From the NCBI RefSeq assembly GCF_947179515.1, contig NC_067483.1, positions 87,769,835 to 87,833,834 of the forward strand: a DNA stretch of 64,000 nucleotides, in the 5' to 3' direction. The position numbers were made by a program, and so were the translations under genes. This stretch comes from Apodemus sylvaticus. Taxonomy: Eukaryota > Chordata > Mammalia > Rodentia > Muridae. Each line of letters begins with the position of its first letter. Within the stretch, counting starts at the first letter, position 1. Under the pieces are notes generated by a model. That model did no database searches. It was given only the letters and a program-made list of their open reading frames with translations, and had not been told where the DNA came from. Of the stretch, positions 53,746-62,467 are shown piece after piece.

Positions 53746-55857
53746 AGTAGGTGGAAAGGGTAATAGAATCCCACCTCCAACTGGAGCAGCAGGGCGGTGC
53801 CCCCAGACCCAAGATCCCTTTCAACCATTGTGTTAAAGAACTTAGAAGAGCCTTTTGAATGTAAGGACCTGTGGGTAGTGGTGTAGTGAGAATTCTGGCA
53901 TTTTGGTTTCTTTAAAAGCACAGAAATATGATAAGAATATGTTTTCATTTTAATCCAAGGTGTGGGTCATGGGGATGCTTCAGATTGCCCACAGCTGATT
54001 ATGATTTGCCTCGTGCTCTAGCAGGGGTGTGATTTTGCCAGCTCAGATAGTTTCTATGATTGTGTGGCTTTGGGGATTCTGGGGATTTTTCAGAGAATAT
54101 AAAAATGCTAGGGGCCCTGAGGGGCAGGGTGGGTTGGTAGTGGTGGGTTGTCAGTCATTGTTGGTCACGGTTTGTTAAGTAGTCATGTGCAAAAAAACTG
54201 AAACAATAACAAGAAAAAATTAGGTAGTCTGATGGCAAAGATCAAATTTGCCCCAGGGAACTGGACGCCCCTCATCAGCAGAAAGTAGTCTAATGGTAAC
54301 ATCACCCCCTTTCCAACTGGGACTTTATTCAGAGAGCTCTTTCTTTCCCCTCTATCCTTTTTTTGGGGGGGGGGGGAGAGGGGTTAAAGGGTGGAAGAAA
54401 AGAGGTAGAGAAGGGTAGAAGAAAGAAGAACCCACAAAGTAGCAAAAACCGGCTACATAGTGGTTCATACAAACTGCTACTTTTTGTTTCCTTAGAATTT
54501 TCTAGTAATACTGAAACCAAGATGGCTGACTCGCTATGCCAGACTTAGCTTGTACAGTGCTAACATGAAATGAGATAGGATGGGGTATCTGTGATTCCGA
54601 TATTTTCTGGATTGCTTTAGACATCAGTATCTCCCTGCAGGGAATTCTGAGTTAGAAGGCTCTGCATAAGGCATCCCGTAGCAGCCAGATGTTCATTTTA
54701 CTACATGGAAAACTGGGGCCACCCTGACCCTCTGAGCAAGCAAATCAGACCCTGAGGATGGAGACTGCCTTTGGATTGTAGAGAATATGGTCATGGAGGG
54801 CTGAGTCACCACAGTTTACTTAGGCCCCTCTCACTTCTGTTACTTGGACTTGTTATTCTTGACACCTTAGGATACTCCAGCAAAAGTGCAGAAGTGTGGG
54901 CAGAGCTGCAGATGGGGCACCGAGAGTGCCCAAGACTGGAGTGGAAAGGAGACTCTGACAGGCTCTGAACAATGTGTGAGAATTGACACCCAGTAGGTAC
55001 AGGTCCCCAGAGCTCTGCCTGTTTGCCACCACCCTACATGATTCTCACAGCAGCACGGGTGTGTAGACCCAAGAGGGTTGATTCCTGCTGGTGTAGAGGA
55101 AGCGGGAACCGAGACGTTTTCCCAAGTTCCATAGTTAAGGATGACACTGGAGCTTTGGTTGGTCAGCTGACCTATCTCTTGTGCAGTGTTCCCTCCAGGA
55201 TGCCACCAACCTCCTTCCTTCCTCCTCCCCACAGCTCCCAGAGGCTCCTGGCCATTCCTTGCCAATGGTAAGGGAAGTCACAAAGACAGCTCTCCCAGGG
55301 CTGAAGTGTCTCTGAAAGAAAAATAAAAGCAGCCTTGTACTTGTATGTAGTAGTGATCCACTGGTTTGGGGGTGACTGTGGTCGGGGGTGGGGGGGTTCT
55401 GGTGCAAGTCTTTCCAGGTGTGGCTTCTGCTGTCAGGCTGCTGATGGAAAGTGCTAAGAGTTCCAATTTCCTGTGTCAAGCAAGTATTTCCCCTTGGGGT
55501 TACAGCGAGCATGACCTGCTATAGACAGAGAGCCCCAGCTGCTGCAGAGAGCACCCTGGCTTCCTTTTTTTTTCTTTTCTTTTTTTAAGGGGCATAGAGT
55601 TTTGACAGTTCCCAGCAGCGGCCTTGGAAACAGCAAACCCAAAATGCAGTTCTCCTGAGCCTTCTTGCCCTCTGCTTTGTAGAGAGGGAACAAGCCAGAG
55701 TCACCATCACAGAGTTCTTAGCGACTGGGGGCGGGGTGGGGGAACGCTGCAGCCAAGAGCATGTGGGTAAATAGGAAGGTCACAGACTCGGAGTACCATC
55801 AAGAATGAGTCGAAATAGACACTACAATCATTGTTCTGAATGTGGGGCAGGAGCAGA
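53746..55857. other. 2.1-kb unique-looking stretch
   Basis: No gene or transposon recognised. It includes a T7/G12 junction at 54358-54376, a purine-rich patch to 54430, a gggggtgggggggt patch near 55385 and a T-rich patch at 55565-55587. Several frames of 60-130 codons have no recognisable domain. Confidence 0.5.
54365..54376. repeat. G homopolymer, 12 bp
   Basis: A run of 12 G immediately after a run of T. Confidence 0.95.
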
Positions 55858-55958
55858 GCAGCGCTCGGTGGGCAGTGCTGGTGGGCAGTGCTCAGTGGGC
55901 AGCACTCGGTGGGCAGCGCTCGGTGGGCAGTGCTCAGTGGGCAGCGCTCGGTGGGCAG
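55858..55958. repeat. Minisatellite of about 15 bp, seven units
   Basis: Units of the form gcagcgctcggtggg, with variants gcagtgctcagtggg, gcagcactcggtggg and a shortened gcagtgctggtggg. The variation falls mostly at the two CpG positions. Because the unit is 15 bp, overlapping frames stay open on both strands. Confidence 0.95.
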
Positions 55959-56538
55959 GTACCGAGCGAGTGAAGGAGGCACGGAGGATGGGAAGTGGGT
56001 GGGAAATGCAAGCACAGGGCAGCCGACATCGAGAGTCACGTTGTGGATACTTGAAACACACATTCCTATTTTAAAAGTCTCTTGCTGGTGTGAGGTGACA
56101 AGAGCCTCTTTGAAACCTACCCAGCTTTTTAGAAATGTCAAGTCTGGGGAATTCTGTTATCTGAAAACTGTGGGGTGAAGCCACCCCACAACTGCCATCT
56201 CCCAGACAACTGAAGTCAAGTGGAAGATGGAGGAGCAGGGAAACATGACCATAAAGCATCCCTGCCCTGTCCCTTACACATGCTGTCACCGAGCCAAGAA
56301 GGAAACACGTCCGGACACCCTTTGCGGTTCACCTAACCCTTATTCACCCTTCGGCAGAACAATGGACGTAAGGGCCAAGGAGCCTCGGAGGCCAAGATCT
56401 CTCTGAGGAATAGGTGGGAGTTTCCCATAGCTCTCTGACGGATTCTCAAGACATCCAGATATAGACATCCATGCCCAATCAGGCATCCAGGTGGCTAGAT
56501 AGTAAAGTGGAAAGGCCAAGACATGTAAATACCATGGG
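55959..56538. other. Unique-looking stretch, nothing recognised
   Basis: No gene or transposon recognised. Confidence 0.5.
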
Positions 56539-56754
56539 TCGTGTGTGTGTGTGTGTGTGCATGTGTGTATGTGCATGTGTATGTGTTGATGTATATTAAT
56601 ACTATCTTGTATGCACCTATACTATAGATATAAATACACACTCTGTACAATATTTATTTGTATATATTGATATTAATTGATGTATCTATTGATGTTATAT
56701 ATATACTATATACAATATCAGTACACATCTATATATTATATTAGATACCAGTAG
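56539..56754. repeat. (TG)n followed by AT-rich low-complexity tract
   Basis: A TG run with CATG interruptions (56539-56590) passes into tatatt/gatatt AT-rich sequence up to the next LTR-like element. Confidence 0.9.
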
Positions 56755-57080
56755 TGTATTAGCTATCTTCTTGTCATGATGAAACATCTGACTAAAGCAG
56801 CTTAAGGAAGAGAAGGTTTGATTTCGACTCACAGTTCAAGGGGAGGTCATGGCGGCAGGACAGGGTGACAGCTGGTCTCATTGTTCCCACAGTCAGGATG
56901 CAGGGGGAGATGGGTCCTAATGCTCAACTCTTTTTACTCAGCATGGAACCCCAGCCTTGGAATGGGGTCCTGCCCCACCTTTGGGGTGGGTTAGCCCACT
57001 GAAGAGCTTCCTCGTAGCTCCACAGCTTTGTCTCTGAGGTTGTCAGGGTGACAATCAATATTCACCCTCGCAAAAAGATG
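56755..57080 (-). mobile_element. MaLR-like solo LTR, antisense
   Basis: tgtattagctatcttcttgt, catgatgaaacatctgacta, aaggggaggtcatggcggca, ttactcagcatggaacccca and gggtgacaatcaatattcac follow the reverse complement of a common mouse MaLR-type LTR. In sense that LTR begins tgatggttaatattgattgt. No flanking duplication was confirmed. Confidence 0.75.
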
Positions 57081-58097
57081 CTATGTCTGGCCCTGTATCA
57101 TTTACATATGTAAGTCTGTATTTGATGTCAACTCTATTCTGACTTCAGAATGTATTGATACTGTGTCCGTACCATGTACTCTGGCTATGCTGGATCTGGA
57201 GGTTTCCATACATCTTGAGATTTTTCAAGGGTCTTGCTACAGGTAAGAACACAAATGGTTGTGTACAGGTCCACTTTTCCCTAAGAAGCATGTCAACATT
57301 GCATGATTTCCCATCATCACTGTGACCACAGGTTGGTACTTGGTTAGATTTTAATGCTGCCACCTGGCTGCTGTGATTGTCTTTAGCTCAAGTTCCTGGT
57401 GTTAGCTTTCCTTAAACTGTCTCTACTCCTGGGCAGGGTAGAACTTTTGAACCATGGTCAGCCCATCTGTTTTAAAAGGGACTCTATAGAGGAGTGTCCG
57501 TGTGTGCTTGGCATGATATAAAACATGCCCACTAACAGGCTTTGTAGAGCCACATTTCTGGGTGGGGTCAGAGTTTTGTTGTTAATGACTGTAATTGGAG
57601 TTACGGGAGTCAAGGGCAGGGTCTCTCCATTCTGTTCCTCCAGATCTGCCCACATTCCCAGCTGTCCTGGGAGATGCTATGGATAAACAATGAGGGGGGT
57701 CACGCCAGCCAGATGAACTGACACCATTGTCTCCTAAGACAAGATCCAGACTCATCCTGTACACCTGGCATGCTGTTCCCACCGCTACCAGTGGGCAGAC
57801 TCTTCTCTGGCACAAAGAGCCGTGTCCCTTTCTCTGTTAATGGCAGGACCCTTGTCTCCACAGGGACTGTACCTCCTGGTGGGAGTGGGACTTCAAAGGA
57901 GTGTGGTGCCTCCCACACTAAAAGACCATCTCAGCTTAAAGTACAGAAATGAGGGGGGGGTCTCAAATGTGCATAATCTTCTCTCTCTTGGACAGTTACA
58001 ACCCCCTCAAACTTGATCTTCATTGTCTTCTCCCTTCCTGGTTGGCTTTTCTCAGGTCTGCTCTTCATAAAAACAGTGCAACTTGGAGTATTGCTTG
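57081..58097. other. 1-kb unique-looking stretch
   Basis: No gene or transposon recognised. Confidence 0.5.
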
Positions 58098-58147
58098 CTT
58101 AGGATTTACCGCGGCTTCCCACCCTGTATGAAGCCCCAAATCCTAAG
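58098..58147. repeat. Two-step imperfect hairpin
   Basis: Outer arms cttaggattt (58098-58107) and aaatcctaag (58138-58147) are exact complements. Inside them ggcttc (58113-58118) and gaagcc (58130-58135) also pair, leaving an 11-nt loop and a small internal loop. Confidence 0.9.
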
Positions 58148-58682
58148 AACAGCCTGAAAGCCTCTGTAGGGACGAGCCTAGCTTTATCCCACTCTCCATT
58201 CCAACACGCCCAGCCTCAGGCAGCGGTGCATGACTGCCCGTTGCCTTTACAAGCAGTGTCTTTCCCTGTACCCATGCATGGCCAGCCCCATGATCCCGGC
58301 AGAAAAGGTGCTGCAAAAAAGAGGCCACACCCCCTCTCCCCTACCCTCTGGCCATCCCCTGTGTCCTCACAGCTGCCTTTAGCAATCTCCAGAATGCATG
58401 GCACCACCAATGCAGCGTTTATTTGTATGGTCTTCCATTTAGAATAGAAGCTACTTCTAGGTACCATCTTTGCCCACCCCCCCAGAACTGCAGCATACTT
58501 AAGCACTTTTTCAACACTAAATGAGTGAATTCATTAGCAATGACATTTAGTTAGTGCCTTTATAAGACATCATGTTGGTAGCCTGTTTGAGATTGTGACC
58601 CCCACTCTTAGTGAAAGATCTCCTCCTCTTTGTGAAAGATTTCTTCATTACATGTCATCTCTACTTCTGTTCTTGCTGAATT
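58148..58682. other. Unique-looking stretch, nothing recognised
   Basis: No gene or transposon recognised. gtgaaagatctcctcctctt and gtgaaagatttcttcatt near 58612 form a weak local repeat. Confidence 0.5.
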
Positions 58683-58903
58683 TTTTTTAAGATTTTATTT
58701 TTTTTAATATTTATGAGGGTTTTGCCTGCTTGTATGTCTGTGTGCCACGCATGTGTTTAGTGCCCTCAGAGGCTGAAAAAGGACATCAGAGCCCCTAGAA
58801 CTGGAGTTGCAGATGGTGTGAGCCTCCATGTCTATGCTGGGAACTGAACCCAAGTCTTCTGAAGAGTGGCAAGTACTCTTAACTGCTCAGCCTCCTGGCT
58901 TGG
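58683..58903 (-). mobile_element. B3-type SINE, antisense
   Basis: A T-rich start with aagattttattttttttaa, gggttttgcctgcttgtatg, tctgtgtgccacgcatgtg, agaactggagttgcagatgg and gggaactgaacccaagtctt to cctggcttgg. It is nearly full length. Confidence 0.88.
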
Positions 58904-59191
58904 TTTTTGATACTAGGAAGGCCCCCACCAAACTATTATAGCTATCTTCTGACAAACTGGGCCCTCATCAAAGTTCCAAGGCCTCTGCAGTTCCCTAGCG
59001 TTTTCACAGAGCAGGCATCCTATGCAGAGAACAGGTTTGGTCTTGACCTTCTGAGACCAGCATGGAGGGAAAGGAAGTCAAGTGTCTCTCCCAGAGGAAG
59101 GGCCCTGTTGAAGGGGACTGTGTTCTTAGATCAGACACAAAAAGAGGCACAAAAGAACTGGGTAAGATAGTACTGCAGCTTGCCTGTGTGA
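58904..59191. other. Unique-looking stretch, nothing recognised
   Basis: No gene recognised between a B3 and a TC tract. Confidence 0.5.
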
Positions 59192-59221
59192 TCTCTCTCT
59201 CTCTCTCTCTCCCTCTCTCTC

Positions 59222-59264
<43 letters not shown>

Positions 59265-59300
59265 ATGTGTGTGTATGTATGTATACATACATATATATTT
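59192..59300. repeat. (TC)n-(TG)n-(TATG)n compound microsatellite
   Basis: TC run with two TCCC interruptions to about 59254, TG run to about 59275, then atgtatgtatacatacatat. Confidence 0.97.
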
Positions 59301-59387
59301 AATTGTAATAAAAGTAAGCTAACCACTTCCTATAGTATAGTAATTTACTTAGTATAGAGTCTGAGTAAATAACAAGAAAGTAGTAGT

Positions 59388-59622
59388 AGAGAGATAGCTT
59401 AGTGGTTAAGAGCACTTGCTGGTTTTGCTGAGGACCCAGGTTTAGTTCTCAGCAACAACAAGACAGCTTATAACCATATGTAACTCCAGTTCCAAGGGAC
59501 CTGGTGCCTTCTTCTGGCTTCCAAGGGCACCGGGCATGCATACAGCATAGAAACATACATACACACAGGAAAAACTTAATACATGTACACAGGAAAAACT
59601 TAATACATGTAAATAAAAAGCG
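59388..59622 (+). mobile_element. B3 SINE with duplicated tail segment
   Basis: agagagatagcttagtggtt, aagagcacttgctggttttg, ctgaggacccaggtttagtt, gtaactccagttccaaggga, cttctggcttccaagggcac and an A-rich tail. A 24-bp unit in the tail is tandemly duplicated (59562-59585 and 59586-59609). Confidence 0.9.
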
Positions 59623-59689
59623 AAATGTATCATTGTTGTGCTGCCATCATAAATAAACACAGACCCTGAGGATCACGTTGGTCATTAGT

Positions 59690-59815
59690 ATTATTTGAGG
59701 CAGGTTCTCACTGTGACACCCTGGCTGGCCTGCCACTCACTGTCTAGACCAGGCTGGCCTCAGACACAGGGATCTACCTGCTTAAAGGCATGTGGCACCA
59801 CACCTGGCTTCTGTT
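59690..59815 (-). mobile_element. B1 SINE, antisense, internally deleted
   Basis: tatttgaggcaggttctcac, gtctagaccaggctggcctc, agacacagggatctacctgc and aaaggcatgtggcaccacac. The segment normally reading ctctgcctcccgagtgctgg is missing. Confidence 0.88.
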
Positions 59816-60244
59816 GCTTTATTAATCTGTCAGTTTATATTCCAACATACTCAGAAAGGAAACCTGGCAGCTTATTTGCATGCAGTGGGATAGAAAATAA
59901 GAACAGAAATCAGAGCAAAAGGTCATGGAGTTTATTGAGGTCGGTATAAAATCACAGTGCAGAAATGTGTACTTAGTATCAATGGCTGTGTTTCTTTGTA
60001 GCCGTTTAAAGACCATCCATTTGGGGGCAGGGCACTTAGAGCACTTCTCTAACATATGTTAAAAAAAAAAAACCCTAGATGTGAACCGCAGCACTGCAAA
60101 AAGAAAGTATGCACATTTTACAGCTAGCCTCCACCCCAGCTGCCTAATATTATAGCAACAACTTTCCTGGAGCGTTTTTTTAGTCTTCCGAGTGGAGGAC
60201 CAAACAATCAATTAGGCCAGTGATCAGCTAAATCCTGTGCGGAT
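59816..60244. other. Unique-looking stretch, nothing recognised
   Basis: No gene recognised. An A-run lies at 60060-60073. Confidence 0.5.
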
Positions 60245-60515
60245 GTATCCCCAGAGTTATTTAATCATTCCTCCATTGTTGGATACTGGGTTATTTTCAA
60301 TACTATTGTTACTAGAAACAATGGCTTCATTAACATTTTTGTGTTTGTAACTTTTTCCGTATTTTAGAGTGCTTCCTTAAGTAGATTTCCAGAGGTTAAA
60401 AAAAAAAATAAGTAAATGAAAGGTTGAGACATTTTTAGAGCTCTAGAAACCTATCCCTGAGCTGTTTTTCCAGAAAACCACGTGCCTTTTGGGAGAGCAT
60501 CTCGATAGTGTGTCA
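60245..60515 (-). mobile_element. Ancient L1 (L1M-type) fragment, antisense
   Basis: ttaatcattcctccattgtt, ggatactgggttattttcaa, aacaatggcttcattaac and tagatttccagaggtta follow the reversed 3' region of old mammalian L1. A diverged part reading ctgtttttccagaaaacc and gccttttgggagagc continues to about 60,505. Confidence 0.75.
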
Positions 60516-60892
60516 GCCCGGGTTCCACTGTAGAGCTCATCTTTATTATTATTATTTGTACTTTCAAGAGTTTGATAGACAGATGACATATTGCTTTCAT
60601 TATATACATATATGTATATATGTTGGATTATACATACGTAGGTAGGTTGTCTGTTGGCATCTTGAAGTCTTGTTTGAGTCCCTTACTTACAAAACCTGTT
60701 AAGTCTTTAGCCAGGATGTGTTTTATAACAGTTTTTCTCCAACTTATTTGACTCTTGCTTTTGACACTGGGGCAGTTTCACATTACGGATAGTAAAGTTC
60801 CCAGCCATTTCCTGTGTCGTTTACTAAAAGACAGTAGTCCAAGTTGCTTGGCACTGTGGCCCAGCCTCAGGTGATTTGAGCTCAGCTGTCAG
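60516..60892. other. Unique-looking stretch, possibly more L1
   Basis: AT-rich with atatacatatatgtatat at about 60600-60621. It may continue the L1M fragment but I cannot align it. Confidence 0.45.
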
Positions 60893-60905
60893 AAAGCACC
60901 CTCTT

Positions 60906-61281
60906 GCTGGAGAGATGGCTCAGCAGGTAAGAGCACTGACTGCTCTTCTGAAGGTCATAAGTTCAAATCCCAGCACCCACATGGTGGCTCACAACCATCT
61001 GTAAAGAGATCTGAGCTGGGCGTGGTGGCGCATGCCTGTAATTCCAGCACTTGGGAGGCAGAGGCAGGCAGATTTCTGAGTTTGAGGCCAGCCTAGTCTA
61101 CAGAGTGAGTTCCAGGACAGCCAGGGCTATACAGAGAAACCCTGTCTTGAAAAACCAGAGAGAGAGAGAAAGAGAGCGAGAGAATGAGAGAGAGAGAGAG
61201 AGATCTGACGCTCTCTTCTTGTGTCTGAAGACAGCTACAGTGTATTTGCATATAATAAATAAATACATCTTAAAAAAAAAA
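60906..61281 (+). mobile_element. B2 SINE split by a B1
   Basis: Left part: gctggagagatggctcagca, gagcactgactgctcttctg, agttcaaatcccagcaccca and ggctcacaaccatctgtaa. Right part after the B1: cttgtgtctgaagacagcta, cagtgtatttgcatataata and aataaatacatctt with an A-tail. It is flanked by a 13-bp duplication with one mismatch, aaagcaccctctt (60893-60905) and aaagcgccctctt (61282-61294). Confidence 0.97.
61015..61198 (+). mobile_element. B1 SINE inserted in a B2, with GA-rich tail
   Basis: A full-length B1: gctgggcgtggtggcgcatg, ccagcacttgggaggcagag, gcagatttctgagtttgagg, cagagtgagttccaggacag and gaaaccctgtcttgaaaaac. It has a GA-repeat tail (about 61158-61198). It is flanked by a perfect 10-bp duplication agagatctga (61005-61014 and 61199-61208) inside the host B2. 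Confidence 0.97.
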
Positions 61282-61294
61282 AAAGCGCCCTCTT

Positions 61295-61807
61295 TCCTAA
61301 CTTGTTTTCCTCAGAAGCTACTAGTAGTGTTTAGAGCATAACTACCTCCAGATATATATTTATTTAAAAAAAGAACAAAAACAGCAATTCATTATTTCTG
61401 TAATGACAAAAATTATCTTCAGCAGTTAATGAATCAATAAATTATAATAGGAAAGAAATATGGAGAATAAAGCCTGTGCTAATGAATTTTGTGTATATAA
61501 TCATGCATATTTTAAAAATTCAGAGTTATAGTTTCTGGTTTTGAGACTTCTGCAAATTTATCAGATTTCACCAAAATGGTTCTTCTTTGTGTACTGTTGA
61601 TCTTGATTTTCCCTGAGTTAGTCAATCGCACTTTCAATTCATATTCATTTCAAAAAGTTTTTTTTTCACTCAAAGCAACAAACAACTGAGTAGATAAGAA
61701 AAATGTAGCATAAGGTCACAAGAAATCTCATTACAGTTGAGTTCTAGAAGTCATGGCGTCTTCCTTGTCTTCAGTTCAAACACCTGTGCTATGGACATAA
61801 TTTTGTT
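61295..61807. other. AT-rich stretch, nothing recognised
   Basis: AT-rich single-copy-looking sequence. No gene or transposon recognised. Confidence 0.5.
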
Positions 61808-62158
61808 TGTGGGGTGTGTGTGTGGTATGTGTTTGTGTGTATGTGTGGTGTGTATGTGGTGTGTGTGTGTGTGTGTGTTTGTGTGGTGTGTGTGTATGGT
61901 GTGTATGTGTGTGTGTATGTGTGGTGTGTGTGTGTGTAGTGTGTGTATGGTGTGTGTGTGTGTGTGTGTGGTGTGTGTATATGTGTGTGTGGTGTATGTG
62001 TGTATGTTTGTGTGGTGTGTGTGTGTATGTGTGTTTATGTATGTGTGTTTGTGTGTGTGGTGTGTGTGTGTGGTGTGTATGTGTATGTGTGTGTTTGTGT
62101 GGTGTGTGTGTGTGTATGGTGTGTGTGTGTGTGTGTGGTGTGTGTATATGGGTTGTGT
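61808..62158. repeat. Long TG-rich satellite (TGTGTGTGGTG-type)
   Basis: About 350 bp of TG with regular GG and AT interruptions. Frames of up to 147 codons on the plus strand (Cys/Val) and 136 on the minus strand (His/Thr) are composition artefacts. Confidence 0.96.
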
Positions 62159-62236
62159 GAACTACCGTGTACCTGTGTAGAAGCAAGTAGTTGATGTTGT
62201 TATCTCTTCCCCATTTGCTTTTCCACCTTAGTCTTT

Positions 62237-62453
62237 TGTTTTGTTTTGTTTTTCTTTTTTTCTTTTTTAAGTTTATTTATTATTATATGTAAGCACACTG
62301 TAGCTGTCTTCAGACACACCAGAAGAGAGCATCAGATCACATTATAAAGGTGGTTGTGAGCCACCACCATGTGGTTGCTGGGACTTGAACTCAGGACCTC
62401 TGGAAGAGCAGTCGGTGTTCTTAACCGCTGAGCCATCTCTCCAGCCCGAGCCG
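62237..62453 (-). mobile_element. B2 SINE, antisense, young
   Basis: A T-rich reversed tail (from 62238), tttatttattattatatgta, gcacactgtagctgtcttca, gacacaccagaagagagcat, ccatgtggttgctgggactt, tctggaagagcagtcggtgt and gagccatctctccagccc. It is flanked by a perfect 14-bp duplication ccaccttagtcttt (62223-62236 and 62454-62467). The low divergence and exact duplication indicate a recent insertion. Confidence 0.97.
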
Positions 62454-62467
62454 CCACCTTAGTCTTT

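Noticed and set aside
61737..62180. 147-codon Cys/Val frame and its 136-codon His/Thr counterpart
   Set aside because: Both are translations of a TG-rich satellite.
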